The notes under the pieces were generated by a model, which did not search any database, was not told where the DNA came from, and worked only from the letters and a program-made list of their open reading frames with translations. A stretch of DNA of 64,000 nucleotides from Gracilariopsis chorda (Eukaryota; Rhodophyta; Florideophyceae; Gracilariales; Gracilariaceae). The stretch lies in assembly GCA_003194525.1 (NCBI GenBank), contig NBIV01000216.1, positions 62,001 through 126,000 on the forward strand. Direction: 5' to 3'. A program made the position numbers and the translations under genes. Positions within the stretch are counted from its first letter, which is position 1. Every line of letters begins with the position of its first letter. Shown one piece after another: positions 10,546 to 21,965 of the stretch.

Positions 10546-12987
10546 TCAACTTGCTAGGATAGTTGCGATTTCCAAAGCGATTTGCTGCAGACGAGGTGAA
10601 ATTGGCGCTGCGTCTGACGCTGCCTTAGCTACCCCAAGTTCGACACCTAAAGAGGCAGATTCATTATCATCGCATATCAACGTACCGATGGCGATCATAA
10701 CTCTGTACAAGACCTCTTCGTGATCTTCTCCTGCCTCAATTACATCGACCGACTTCTTAATGACTGACGATCGTTCCTGAGCTGGCGCCTTACTGTCATG
10801 TAGCATTATTGCATAGTTTACAAGCAGAGCGGCGTGGGTCTCCCTGGCTCTCTTGTTATCGGTTCTGGCTGCTCTTGATGCCGCTTGCAAAATTGCACTT
10901 TGCTGAGCTTTAGCAACAGTACCCGAAACTCGGTTTCCAAACATGTTACACAAGAAGCGGCAGCCCATGATATACACCGCTGCGTTTGCTTGTTCGGATG
11001 AAAGGTGAGCCAGAACATCGTCAAGGACCTCTCCGTTCTTACTTCCAAAGAAGTAAGCAGCGCCGGAAGGAATAGATATGGCAATCCGTGCCACGTCCAA
11101 AACGGGAAAACTGTGGCTAGTGGGCCACTTCAGAATTTTTGCGACCAGTGCACATTCATTCTCCTCCAGAACGACTATATCCCGCCGGGACTTGAGTTTT
11201 GGCATTAACGATGAGCCAAATAGTGATGCTTCCTCTTGGTTCAGGGCCTGTCCTGTTCCAGCTTGAGCGAACTCTGTGTTGAAGAGACTCAGCTTCTGTT
11301 GAATTTTGTCGATTTGATCTATATTCTTGTACAATACCATGCCGCTCTTGTGAGGGATAAGCTTTCGCGGAGGTGGCAGTTTGTTCGCTTCGGGTTTGCT
11401 CAAATTGGACCCACCCCCAGGTACATACCGAGAACCACCGGTGAAAGGATCGCTTCCACTACTGCTTGAACCAACCCTTTGAGTTTGCGGCACATATCGA
11501 TGGTTGCCAGTGAATGGATCACCACTGCCCCCCCCTGATACGGCATGACCCCCCGGAACATATCTAGATCCACCCGTAAGCGGATCGGAGAGCTGAGAGC
11601 TAGTGGATTGAAGCGCTTCCGGCGGAACTTGTTGTTCTATGAAATGTGCGATTTGATCCAAGAATTCTTGACTGATTTCGTTCTCATCTATGAATCTCTG
11701 TGCTGCCAAATATGGATTCTCACCTCTGTTGTATCCAAGTTTCTCTTTCTTTCCACCCTCTCCGATTTCCACTTCAAAGACAAAGTCGTAGGTCTTTCCA
11801 TTTACCACCCCACCGGTAGGGGTGCCTCCAGGTCCCTCGACAACATCCCCCACTTTGGACCACTTCGACTCTGCAGAAGACCACATGTAAACTTCGGCCC
11901 CTCCATTTGCACCTTTAACAATCTTGTTTTCCCCATCCTTTTTTCCGGGAGTGGCAAGCGCAGCTTCAGCGGATGGCAGTTTTTTCACATCAACACCCCC
12001 AATAAGCTTCGTGTTGATTTGTCTTTCAGAGACCGCTTTCTCAAATGCCTGTAACACATCCTGATCTGCACACTTCGATTCGTCAGTGGTGAATACACGA
12101 GCAACGCCATCACTGCATGCCGTAACAATATCGCCATTAGCGCAGAAGCACACGGACCATACGGTGCCCGGATGCATTATAGTCTGCTTCGGAGAGATTT
12201 CATCCATTAAAGTCTCGATGCATTCCGAGATGCGCACAGCGTTATCTTCACCTCCGGTAACAAAACGCCAATTTCCTGATGGTTCAATAAAGCTGTCAAC
12301 AGAATAACAAAAGCTTCCATTATGAAGATCGGATACTTTCTTCATTGGAACGTAAGAATCTTGAGACTCTCTCCAATACACGAGCGCAGAATCGTTCGCA
12401 ACAGTAACAAATCCACCATCTGGACCTTGCACCAGATCCCTGACAACATCAGAGTGTGCAGCTTGGAGCGCTGTACCTGTTTCCACTTTTGTGTGACCAG
12501 GCCATATCCTCACTGCTTTATCTGCTCCAACCGTGATAAAGGCACCGCTTGCCGTTTGAGCGGCAGCCCAAACCGCAGCATCATGCCCCCGCAACACGCG
12601 CAGGCATTCTCCCGTTTCAGTACACCATACACGAGCGGTCTTATCCCATGACGCTGAAACGACGGTGGAACCTTCTGTCGCGGCAGATACTGAACATACG
12701 GAAGCCGTATGTCCTTTTAGAACATGGATGCAATCTCCAGAATCAACATCCCATACGCGAAGAGTGTTGTCGCCAGAAGCGCTTACGAGACGATTTGTTC
12801 CTACAAAGGCAAGGGAATTCACGAAATGTTTATGACCTTCTAAAGTTTTCTTAGGGGCATTTTTATCCAAATCCCAGATGACGACCGAATGATCGCGACT
12901 TGCAGTCGCAATAACTCCCGCGGAAGATGCTGCAACTCCCCGCACATCTGCGCTATGAATACGGAGCTCTGCCCGAAGCGTATACAT
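10546..12987 (-). CDS. DOA1/UFD3/PLAA-type ubiquitin-binding Cdc48 adaptor
   Basis: A single exon of 813 residues starts at ATG 12,987. Residues 1-300 are WD40 repeats (SADVRGVAASSAGVIATASR, GHKHFVNSLAF, GHTASVCSVSA and others) that form a ubiquitin-binding propeller. A PFU domain (about 355-460) includes TYDFVFEVEIG and NPYLAAQRFIDENE. A linker follows with three copies of a DP[LF]TGxxRYVP motif. The C-terminus (about 545-813) is a PUL domain of helical repeats. This order, WD40-PFU-PUL, is unique to DOA1/UFD3/PLAA. In yeast and animals the PUL domain binds the C-terminal tail of Cdc48/p97, and the protein controls ubiquitin recycling, ribophagy and sorting of ubiquitinated cargo. Length matches the family (715-800). 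No missing element is seen. Confidence 0.95.
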   Translation of the reverse strand: MYTLRAELRIHSADVRGVAASSAGVIATASRDHSVVIWDLDKNAPKKTLEGHKHFVNSLAFVGTNRLVSASGDNTLRVWDVDSGDCIHVLKGHTASVCSVSAATEGSTVVSASWDKTARVWCTETGECLRVLRGHDAAVWAAAQTASGAFITVGADKAVRIWPGHTKVETGTALQAAHSDVVRDLVQGPDGGFVTVANDSALVYWRESQDSYVPMKKVSDLHNGSFCYSVDSFIEPSGNWRFVTGGEDNAVRISECIETLMDEISPKQTIMHPGTVWSVCFCANGDIVTACSDGVARVFTTDESKCADQDVLQAFEKAVSERQINTKLIGGVDVKKLPSAEAALATPGKKDGENKIVKGANGGAEVYMWSSAESKWSKVGDVVEGPGGTPTGGVVNGKTYDFVFEVEIGEGGKKEKLGYNRGENPYLAAQRFIDENEISQEFLDQIAHFIEQQVPPEALQSTSSQLSDPLTGGSRYVPGGHAVSGGGSGDPFTGNHRYVPQTQRVGSSSSGSDPFTGGSRYVPGGGSNLSKPEANKLPPPRKLIPHKSGMVLYKNIDQIDKIQQKLSLFNTEFAQAGTGQALNQEEASLFGSSLMPKLKSRRDIVVLEENECALVAKILKWPTSHSFPVLDVARIAISIPSGAAYFFGSKNGEVLDDVLAHLSSEQANAAVYIMGCRFLCNMFGNRVSGTVAKAQQSAILQAASRAARTDNKRARETHAALLVNYAIMLHDSKAPAQERSSVIKKSVDVIEAGEDHEEVLYRVMIAIGTLICDDNESASLGVELGVAKAASDAAPISPRLQQIALEIATILAS

Positions 12988-15356
12988 GTTGAATATTGTC
13001 GTGTGCTATGCTGAAGTCGAGAAAGTTAAATGTCAGAGAAGTAGTTTAGATCTAGCGATGCAGGCGCATCGGGGTTAACGGGTTTTGTTGTAGCAGAAGT
13101 TGAACCGGTTGGGAGTTAAGCAACGCCCCTAAGGATAATGCTGGCCTGTGGTAATGGACGATGGGGGCACTTCCAGCAATGGAAACGTTCTTGCGAGCCA
13201 CGATTAGCGGAGGGTGCAAATCCGGCGGTCGGAGTCGGGGTGCTCTTAGAATTTGTTGTAAGGTGAATCTAGGTGGATAGACGAAGTGTAGTCTACCGCG
13301 GAGCTGTGAAACCGATTCTAAAATTCTGAAACTATTTGAAATCCCTGTACCGTTGGTCCAACCGTACACGTATCGTTACCTTCGGTAATGCAGAACTGTG
13401 TCCGGTAAAGGGATTCCTTCGTAACCTTTACCCTTGGTAGCCGGTTGTATTCACAAGGGGCGACTCTGAAGTGCAACCATCCACATCTCTCAAGAAATTC
13501 ATGGCTCCTCTTCGAACGATGTCGCACCAGCTTCCTCTCTAAGTTAGCTAGAGAATGCTACCCGCTGCCTGTTTTGTGTGCTTGAGATCTCATTCATACA
13601 CTACAGTCATAATGATACGTATGCCTTTGAATGGATATAGCATCAAGCTGCAAGCCTAAGAATTCATTTCACTGATTGGAGCCCCTCAACACTCGTGGAA
13701 ATAGCAATCGACTCGACACTTTCACCCATAAGGTCGACAAAGCTGGTATCGAGGACAACAGTAGTTGATTCCAGGGCCGTTTTTCGACTGCAGCTTTTAC
13801 AGAGTCCTTTGTCAATAGTCCCCACTCTTCAGTGCAAATAAGTCCGTCAGATTAGTCACATTCTAGTCACTGTTTCAGCTAGAACCTCTTAAAACACGAC
13901 TTGCTGGTGCAACGTAAACAATCCGAACTGTGCCTGAGTTGCAAGCCGCGCTTGTTGAGACCGCACCGAAAGTTAGAAGTAGGATGTTTTTGTGAGGCAC
14001 AGCTGTAGAGTGTATCTTACCTTTAATGCGCTCTTGAATTACCGTCTGCATCTCCTTAGTTCTCCGAAGAAAACATTCACCTTCCTTGTCTTCGAAGAAG
14101 CTGACGTCATTAGAGTGTCGCCCTACGGCGGCATTCAACCTTTTCTGAAAGAGTCCGCGACCACTATACTGTCAAATTGGACTATAATGAACACTCATTA
14201 TCGTCATTTGATACTTTTGAAAAATGCAAAGGGATCTTCCTTCTTGCCCCTTCTCTACTAGTACTTCACAATAAATTTGGTATGGATATTTATAGCAGAG
14301 AATGGAAACGGATTACAGTTTACTAGTTCTACCTTCCGTAGAAGGTATCAGAGATTCTATTCAGGCTTTGCTGCTATTCGCAAACATGCCAAGATGTGAA
14401 CCAACATCTTTTATTGACTGCAATGACTGACTGCCTTCCAGAAGGCGAAGACAGGCAGTCATTAGTCAGCTCAACTTTAGTGGTGGTCAGTTATTCACAA
14501 GTATGGACTGGTTCTTTCACATGCGAAACTCATGAAAATGGACAATTTTCGATTCGCATGCCGTTCGGTTCATGGGATCTTGAGATTATGCCTTTCCTAG
14601 TAGGAAATTCCTACCTACCCTTCATGTAATCATTAAATATCGACAAGTGTAGAAGGAAAAAGATTGAAAAGAATGATCCGTAACAGGATTTTCCCTTCGA
14701 CAGTGGAATGTCGACCAGACCTGCCCATGCTGTGGTTTTGCGTATGTAAGATTTCGATGCTGATAGCGAAGCAGATACAGCCAAATACTCCATCTTTGGT
14801 GTATCTAAAGGTGTGTAGTGTTGATGTCATTGAACGGATCGGATGGCCTAAGATAGAGACTTGCCTTCGATGTCAACGGCGGACACTCCGACTTAAAGAG
14901 TCTATCCAAATTAAAAAACTCATTCTGAGCCGTATAACACACCTTTCAAAGATAAATAAAGAATTTGTCACCCACGATGCGCGTTTATGTGAGCTCGTGT
15001 CCCTTATTCCAGGACTCCGGTAGGGGTTAAAGTGAAAAGAACCCCTTTCTCTCTCTAGATAAACCGGTAACTTTTCTGGCCTTGTTCTTACTACTGATTC
15101 GACGTCAAAACCTTGCCTCTCTCGGAGAGATGAAAGTGCTCTACGTCGGGGCGCCGCTCTTCGGCGGCATCAAGAACGAAATGGTCTACACTATTTGGTA
15201 TGTTGAGCACACATCCAAGCGGGCAGAAACATTTCCATCAGTGGATAAACGTAGAAACAGAATGCAGAGTTGGGCCTGTGGCAGGTAAATATTTGCGCCA
15301 GGCAGTATGCGCCCTTCTTAGAGTCACCGTAGTGAGCAGCGGCTCCGGAACTTCGC
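12988..15356. other. Gene-poor stretch upstream of DOA1/PLAA
   Basis: Only short, unconvincing frames are present. The right part contains a copy of an interspersed repeat (separate entry). Otherwise I see no coding or RNA signal. Confidence 0.45.
14980..15125. repeat. Interspersed repeat, copy A
   Basis: The order GAGCTC, CGGTAGGGGTTA, a run of CTCTCTCTAGATAAACC, TTCTGGCC and GATTCGACGTC recurs near 28,741-28,860, and its right half near 28,165-28,330. The three copies are clearly related but diverged. It may be a small nonautonomous element or the tail of a larger one; the boundaries are approximate. Confidence 0.55.
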
Positions 15357-15724
15357 TTATTGTCTCTGCACTTGTAAGGCGGATGGGGTTCTTTGTTTCA
15401 CCTCCAGGAAGTCCTTTTTTTTTTGTAATTGCTGCTGTATAGGTAAGCCGAGGCTTTTCTTTGCAAGATCGTCAACAGCCTCGTTTCTCGGTAGCCCGCC
15501 GTGTCCTGGTACCAACGGTACCAACGGTACCGGCAAATTTTGACAGTGACAAAATGAAGAATCCCCCTTGCTAGCACATAATCTCGTTTTATCACTTCCC
15601 GAGAGCTTGATCGCACCATCTGCGCATGGTGAGGAAGAAATGTAGCAGTCGACAAGCAACCATTTCGACTGCGTTGTGCTTGTATAGAGGAATGGTACTT
15701 CTTGTTCCAAACCTTGGAGTCCAA
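15357..15724 (-). pseudogene. Degenerate LINE RNase H fragment
   Basis: On the minus strand, VPGHGGLPRNEAVDDLAKKS followed by LGLP and EVKQR matches, in order, the RNase H end of the LINE at 44,889-47,042 (VPSHCGLHRNDLVDSLAKES, LELP, EVKRR). The upstream part is scattered over two frames and carries stops, so it is a dead fragment. The short GGTACCAAC repeats near 15,508-15,530 lie just upstream of the VPGHGG motif and encode VPLVPLVP. Confidence 0.65.
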
Positions 15725-18700
15725 AGCATGAGTACTTGAACTTCCAGAGATATCTAGAATTTAGGTATCACTCGAGGACCTTGGCTGCGTGCTTTAGGAT
15801 GCCACCCCCGGTTAATGCGTGTAGTATTTCCCTCACTGAAATCCTAGGCAAAGTGCTTGTTGAGGTGGACTACCAAAATACTTGGCAGATTTGCAAGGAC
15901 TGGCTTTCAGAGATTGTCCAGTCTTGAACAGATGCATTTGTTCGGTGCCAATCTGACACCGTACAAGAACAGAAGAAGCCAAATGGAAATGTAATTGGAT
16001 CCACTAGGAGAACTTAGCGGCCAAGTAGATTAACTTTCTATATCGTAAACTTTAATAACGTTGCCTCGGAATTAGGAACGCTGCCGATATAAACACACAC
16101 ACATTCATGAACAACAGCATCGCATGCTTCACGTGTTGATAGGCGACAATTCTGGATATCTTTGGCACCAACTACCCTTGTACCCGTAGTACGTTTAGAA
16201 TTCTCTTGTTTTAAGTAAAGGATTATCTTTACTTAATATTCGACGAGATCTCTTGTTCCACAGCTTTGGAAGAAGAAAACGGAGAAAACTTGCAATAAAT
16301 GAACATCGGGGCTGCCTTTCTACCACTTCATACCTGATACCTTCAAGCATCGGCGGGTTTGTGTTTTGTGTACTTTTTTGGGGTCGTGATCCTAATTCCG
16401 AATACACAGTACACGTTCGTGTTGACTTACATTCTCGATGGGAGTGGATAATAAGGTTATGCTGAGACTTCCAGCTCTTTGGAATATGACCAGAACTGTG
16501 AATTTATGTACTTCAGTGATGGTGTCTTGTGAATGTTGGTCTACAGAAAGTCGCAAGTTGAATCTTGTTCATATACGAGTTACACAGATCGTGTAACGAA
16601 CGATTGTGCAAGACTACCGCTCCTGGAACTGAGCACTTCGAAACGTCTTCGCCCGGAAACAAAATGTTTCTTCGCCCTATATACGCGTGCATCTGTAAAA
16701 TTTGTTTACAAGTAAGGTTTCAAAATCTTTTGATACATGCAAGGGGGGCGATCCTAACGCAAGAATAAAGTCTGATGCAAATTACACAGCAAACCGTTGG
16801 CTTCGAACATAGTAACATAATTACCTTGTTGTATGAGCATGAACTTTCTCATTCAGCAATCTAATAAACTGGTCGTTTGCTGATAGCACGGGACTGTGAT
16901 GACTAATCGGTTGGTCTAGCTGTTCTGCGCCTCTTGTGCATTTTGTCGAAGACCAGTCGAAACTCATATCAAGGTAATGTCAGTCTGTGGAACCTTTTTT
17001 CGGTTACAATGTTTGAGAGATAACGCGTGAAATAAAACTTCGCGTAATTGGCGACAGTATTTGTGGCGTTGGAATAATTCTTTGAGAAATGCGAGAGTGA
17101 TTGTTGCGTTTGCAGACCGTGCTACACCTTTTGGTAAAGGCCAATGAGAGCAGCCCGGTGGAAAGAGTGGAGCCTACACAAGTCAGCGGTTGTGCTCCAA
17201 GAAAATGTGATCTTCCAACTGGGTCTGCTTCACTTTTTGTTCCTACGAAGGTTCACGTTATCTTGTGCGAGACTGAGGTTGCACGTCTAAACCAAAGCGT
17301 ATCGCGTTCTTCGGTTATCACTCGTATAACATGTCGCTAGGGTCTTGTAATATTTTCTCTTGAGACAGCTTCTCCTTTCCGTAGCCTTTTGACCTGCGGG
17401 GCTGGAAATGACGAGGGGATGCATTGGTGAAATAGCTTTCCGTTTTCGGACCAGCTTGCAGAGTTTTGTAGTGGATTGCGCAGTGATGATTGGCATGTCC
17501 GCTCTTGAGATTTGGGAAAACGGACAAATCGACTTTTCACGTTCTTCTCGTTGCCGCATACACCGAGCTTAAATGCCAGATGTCATTGACAGGCACTGAT
17601 ACGTAAACGTACAACTGCGAAGGGTGGCTTGCTCTGGGGAGCACAAAGAGCTCCTTGCAGCAGTGCCACACAAACGACACACTATTGGCAGCAACGTGGC
17701 AGTTTTCAGTTTGTGGTGCTTGCAACAAGTCTCTGTCTGGTCATTCGCTCAAGTCTCGTCAGAGCAATCGAAGGCACTGATGGCGCTCCCAGGTGTAACA
17801 ATCCCTTCATCTTTGCGGTGAGACGAAGCCATTCGTGTTGCACACGTGCGTATAAAAAGACCGCCGAACGATCGCTAGAGACAGGTACAGTGGGAGGCTG
17901 CCCATTGCCCTTAATCCTTCGAAGCCCTTTCATTTCCAGGCCGTCCATTCGTAGTCTTGGCAGGCAGTAGACGCGGCTCCCATACATATTGCGCTTTGAA
18001 GGACAAATCTCCTGAAAGAAGGGTTCCACTGCGTTGTGTTCGCAAACGTTCTCTCTACGCAAAAATAGCGAGTTACGAGAAAACTACAATAGCATCCACG
18101 ACGGGTAGTTGCACTGCAGCTTCGACATTACCTTTGTAACAGAGCATCGAACGCCAAAGCGGTTCTAGCTATTATTGTTAGTTGAGCAACCAGCCTAACC
18201 GCATTAGACTGGCGAACATTTGGACACACTCCACATCTAAGCATTTACAGAAACATGTAACGGTGAATAGCGCACAGAAAGAGTGCTCGAAACGTTTCTA
18301 ACGCATATTGAGTAGCTTGGCAGCATTTGCGCTGAACACAGGCGCAACCTTGCAGGATCTATACATGGGCTCTGTCATTTGAAAGAGTAGGCTGGTGAGA
18401 CTTGTTAAAGATATCATGTACCGCTCACACGGACGTGGGCGGGGCAGGGGGGCGGGCGAGCGAGGCTGTTGAGGACTTGCGCAAGTTGAAAATGCGAACC
18501 GGCGAATCGAATCGGAGAAGCATGTGTATTAAGCACATTACAACGGTCGGATGTAGGGGGATGAGAGTTGGGAAGGGTATGTACTCAAGAGGTTGATGAT
18601 AGTGAGGTTTGTGAGGCTACTCATTTAAAAGTGGCATAGGTGGGGGGCGGGGGGCGTTTCTGTGCACGACTCGTTGAGAGTCGCCATGAACAGAAACAGT

Positions 18701-18745
18701 GGGGCGGCGTTGACGATAGGCATACAATGAAGCGCGAGTAGTTTT
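15725..18745. other. Gene-poor stretch
   Basis: I find no gene I can support. Frames are under about 120 codons on either strand, overlap one another and resemble nothing known. From about 18,420 the composition shifts to G-rich, low-complexity sequence leading into the RING gene's 3' end. Confidence 0.45.
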
Positions 18746-19462
18746 TCACAGATCGCAACGACAAATCGGGCAGGAACGTTTCTGTTTGAGCCATGTGTGT
18801 ATACAATGCTTGTGATACACGTGATCGCATGCAAGCATTACAAGCGACACTCCATAATCAAAACCGTCCAGACAAATGTGACAGTCTTGATTCATGTGCT
18901 CCTTTGTCGCATCGAAGGTTGTAAGATCATCTAATTCATCTTTGGAAAGTCCGCAGCGTACATTACCATCATCCAATTCCAACAGCTCCTCATACGTAAG
19001 ACCGAGCGAATCATCGTCATCTCTAACGACTGGAGCGCGTCTACGCGAGATGCGAAACGCCAAAAAGTCGGTAATACGCGCGACGCGTCGTCTGCTGTGT
19101 GGGCGGAACGGCCTGGTGGCCAAGCGTCTGCGGGCGGGGATGGGAGACTGTGCGGGGTCGAACGCCTCCCAGTCTGCGCGCTCGTCGAACATGAGAGGCA
19201 TTCCTCGTTGCGCGCCGTAATCAAATGCTCGCGAGAGCCAGGGCTCGGGGATGTGGGTATGGACGCGGGAGCGGCCGCGAGGGAGGAGGCGATGGCGACG
19301 CGGGGCGGGGGGCGCTTCTGCAGCTACGGCGGCGGCGGCGGCGGCGCGACGTAGCAAGGGGGGGTGATGCGGGGGAAACGGCAGTCGGGGCGGAAGCTCT
19401 CCGGGGGGGCCCCATTGCCAGTCATCGGATAGGTCACTTGGGAAGGGCGCCGGCGCCGGCAT
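18746..19462 (-). CDS. RING-H2 finger protein, probable E3 ubiquitin ligase
   Basis: The last 45 or so residues form a complete RING-H2 finger: CHICLDG, then C-D-H-x-Y-H-x-x-C (ACDHVYHKHC), then the W of HTWLKQ, then CPICRC. All eight zinc ligands are in place, so E2 binding and E3 activity are likely; substrates are unknown. I start at the ATG at 19,462 (MPAPAPFPSDLS), giving 238 residues. The frame stays open upstream to an ATG at 19,888, but that extension is Pro/Ser low-complexity sequence and would reach within about 120 bp of the divergent ORF, so it is more likely leader DNA. Ala runs and an Arg-rich middle section precede an acidic helix (LTYEELLELDDGN). No transmembrane segment is seen. 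Confidence 0.8.
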   Translation of the reverse strand: MPAPAPFPSDLSDDWQWGPPGELPPRLPFPPHHPPLLRRAAAAAAVAAEAPPAPRRHRLLPRGRSRVHTHIPEPWLSRAFDYGAQRGMPLMFDERADWEAFDPAQSPIPARRRLATRPFRPHSRRRVARITDFLAFRISRRRAPVVRDDDDSLGLTYEELLELDDGNVRCGLSKDELDDLTTFDATKEHMNQDCHICLDGFDYGVSLVMLACDHVYHKHCIHTWLKQKRSCPICRCDL

Positions 19463-20011
19463 GGGCCTGGAACGAGGGCGGCGACCGGGCGCCAGTGGGG
19501 GGCGCACAATGGTTGCGGCGGGGAAAGAAGGGGGCGGGGGTGGCGGTGGGACGGAGCGGGATGGGATGGGATGGGATGTAGAGAAAGAAAGCAGAGAGAT
19601 GACGAGGGGTGTGTGCGGCGGAGGAAGGGCAGGTGGGGGATGGTTGGTTAGGGTAGGGTGAGGGAGGAGTGAAGGGAAGGATGGAAGGGGGGGGGAAGGG
19701 GTGGGGGAAACGCAACGAACTATCTGTACTACAGCGGGAATGGAGCGCAGGCTGCGTGTGATGACTTGGGCGGGTGTTGGTGGCGGTGCTGAAAAGCGCG
19801 TCGCGCGGCAGAAAAAGGTGGAAAAAAAAGGGAGGAAAAGGGCTGAAAGCGTGGAGAGCGGCAACGATTGCGTGCACGACGCATTCATTCGACAGCATTC
19901 ATCCGGCAGCACTCATTCAGCCAGCTGGACAGTCGCCCGTTCAGTGGCGCTGTCGCCACCGCCGCCGCTGCCGCCGTCCTCGCCGCCGCCTCCGCCCCAA
20001 CCACAACCACC
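19463..20011. promoter_or_regulatory. Divergent promoter region between the RING gene and the PTH2-like ORF
   Basis: This is a G-rich then C-rich low-complexity block between two head-to-head starts. It includes repeated GGGAT units (about 19,559-19,577), purine-rich runs near 19,660-19,700 and a run of GCC/CCG triplets just before 20,012. It is probably a shared bidirectional promoter with leaders; no core element is recognised. Confidence 0.4.
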
Positions 20012-20422
20012 ATGGGCGCGCCCTGGTTGCTCGCATTGCGTCCCCACCCGTCGCGCCTTCTTCGTCGTCCGCGCACACGCGACCTTCCCGAGACGCTCGT
20101 CATCGTCGTGTCCACCCAACAGTCGCCCGCGCCAGCGCGGCTCGCTGAGCACGCCGCCATGCTCGCCGCGCAGCTCGTGCAACGCGTTTGTCGTACCCCG
20201 TCCGTGTGCCGCCGATGGAATTCCACCCGCTCCACGCGTGTTCTCGTCGCTCCCTCCGACCGGCATCTGCACGACATCGCCGCCTCTGCGCAACGAATGC
20301 ACGTCCCTTCCGTCCTTCTGAACGACAACGCTGCCGATGGCCTGTCGCCCTCTTTGTCGCTAGGCTTGTTCGCCTCAAACAGAGCGCTCCGCTCTTTGTT
20401 AGTAAACCTCAAGCCTTTATAA
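20012..20422 (+). CDS. Possible PTH2-fold (peptidyl-tRNA hydrolase 2-like) protein
   Basis: A 136-residue frame starts at an ATG in a good context (CACCATGGG). The order of features recalls the PTH2 family: a hydrophobic strand (LVIVVST), an Ala-rich helix (RLAEHAAMLAAQLV), a second strand (TRVLVAPSD), a helix with A-x-x-A (LHDIAASAQRMHVPS), a VLLND turn, a GL strand and a C-terminal LVNLKPL close to the family's H-LKLL end. The lysine-rich GK and H-A-A catalytic region of true PTH2 is only partly visible, so it may be catalytically dead or a chance likeness. It is divergent from the RING gene. The GC-rich DNA here also opens other frames, so coding status itself is uncertain. Confidence 0.4.
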   Translation: MGAPWLLALRPHPSRLLRRPRTRDLPETLVIVVSTQQSPAPARLAEHAAMLAAQLVQRVCRTPSVCRRWNSTRSTRVLVAPSDRHLHDIAASAQRMHVPSVLLNDNAADGLSPSLSLGLFASNRALRSLLVNLKPL

Positions 20423-20809
20423 ATTTGCCTCTCCGTCTCCCCAAAATTGCATTCTATCACCTCCGCACCACTTGTCCCGCGCCGGCATGCGTTTCTTGTT
20501 ACCGCGGTCAATCCCAGTGCCCTTGTCGCGTGCTCGCATCTGTCCAGATTAGGATCATCGCAGTGTACGTAACGCCAAACCTCGATCAACATACATGCAT
20601 ACACTGCTCAATCCACTGCCGCATCACAACCCGTAAGTTTAGGATACGTCCGTACCTCAGAGTCATTTCGATTCCACCGCTCTACACTCCTTCCAATGAC
20701 ATTCGCCCTCAAAAATAATATAGATATGCATGGTCAAAACTTGTACGCCCCTCGTCACCTTTGGGCGTCTCAAACCTGACTGCCGATTCGCATCGTTTGC
20801 ATTGCAAGA
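20423..20809. other. Short intergenic stretch
   Basis: This is the gap between the PTH2-like ORF and the next plus-strand gene. No separate gene or repeat is seen. An intron joining the two ORFs cannot be excluded. Confidence 0.4.
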
Positions 20810-21910
20810 ATGTTGCCCATTCTCCACCGTTTCCACGCAGTGAAAACAGACTATCAAAGTTCACCTCATTTATTCGCCCGTTTGAATCCTCCTCATCTTC
20901 AGATTATTCACGCCGACTCCGCCTATACTTCCGAAATAGGCCACCCTCAAATCCTGAATGCACAGGTCAAGGGAACCACTTCTCCCATTTCCACAAAGCT
21001 GCTATCCATTGTTCTTTCTGCACCGGCCACCGTTGCATCTATCAATAAGCAGCGCACCGCTCTTCAGCTTACTTGCACCGATGCCGCTTCTCTACAACTC
21101 CACATTACCCTACCCATTATTGCTACCGCAAGCGAACCGCTGCTCAACGACCTACACCAAAGTCTCATAACGGCTGTTGCCTCTCTTGAAGCCTACCTAC
21201 TCGCTGCATGGGGCGAGGATGCCCAACTTCCAGAAGGTCGTGATCTACATTCATTGCAAGCATTGCATGCAGACCCGATGCACGCTGCCGAGCCCATTGC
21301 GAAGCATGCAGCCTTTCGTCGTATGAGTGCCAATGGAATGCATATGTTATCTGCCCGTGCTATGGCTGCAGCGCAAGCAGCTTCCGATACTAGACGTGTA
21401 ATTTTACACAACCGTCAGCAGAGGAAGGAACGCGAGCTGAAAAAGCGTCAAGAAGAACGAGATCGAATCGACAAAGCAAGGAAGCGTAACGTCCATCGTA
21501 AGAAACAACGCAGTTTGTTCAAGGAGTACAAACCGGAAAGGGACAACAAACGGACCACCGAACACCCCAACGAAAGGCGAATTAACGCCACCACGCAACC
21601 GAAAAGTAGCCGAGCTGTAGCAGAACAAACATCTACAGCGCAAGACCATCAATCGCAGGATTCAGAAAAACGGGAACAAGTTGGCGGATCGGAACGCAGT
21701 ATCGACGAAAAGGTATCACCCTCAGCAGAACAAAAGAGTGTAAATGACTCTTCCAATACTGAAAAACACGAAATCCCACTCGGAGAAGAACAACAGCACC
21801 CTGGGAATGCCGCCATACCCGGCTCGAATGCGGCCGAAAACATGCCCACAGAGGCACCTACAGAGGCACCAAAGCGCAAGAAGCGTCGAAGAGCGTTACG
21901 ACTGGTTTAG
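20810..21910 (+). CDS. Hypothetical basic coiled-coil protein
   Basis: A single exon encodes 366 residues (ATG, MLPILHRFHAV). The first 190 or so residues look folded, with alternating hydrophobic positions. A charged helix follows (about 200-245, QRKERELKKRQEERDRIDKA), then a long polar disordered region, then a basic end (PKRKKRRRALRLV) that could act as a nuclear or nucleolar localisation signal. I recognise no domain. Its stop lies 55 bp from the stop of the convergent citramalate synthase gene, so the 3' ends must overlap or abut. The length and open frame favour a real gene. Confidence 0.65.
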   Translation: MLPILHRFHAVKTDYQSSPHLFARLNPPHLQIIHADSAYTSEIGHPQILNAQVKGTTSPISTKLLSIVLSAPATVASINKQRTALQLTCTDAASLQLHITLPIIATASEPLLNDLHQSLITAVASLEAYLLAAWGEDAQLPEGRDLHSLQALHADPMHAAEPIAKHAAFRRMSANGMHMLSARAMAAAQAASDTRRVILHNRQQRKERELKKRQEERDRIDKARKRNVHRKKQRSLFKEYKPERDNKRTTEHPNERRINATTQPKSSRAVAEQTSTAQDHQSQDSEKREQVGGSERSIDEKVSPSAEQKSVNDSSNTEKHEIPLGEEQQHPGNAAIPGSNAAENMPTEAPTEAPKRKKRRRALRLV

Positions 21911-21965
21911 GTTAACTTTTAGCAGGTTGCCCACCATCATCAAAACTCTGTACGTCATATCTACT

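Noticed and set aside
19434-19912. N-terminal extension of the RING protein and overlapping Pro-rich frames
   Set aside because: The extension crosses simple repeats, has no internal Met before 19,462 except at 19,888, and nearly reaches the divergent start; treated as leader DNA.
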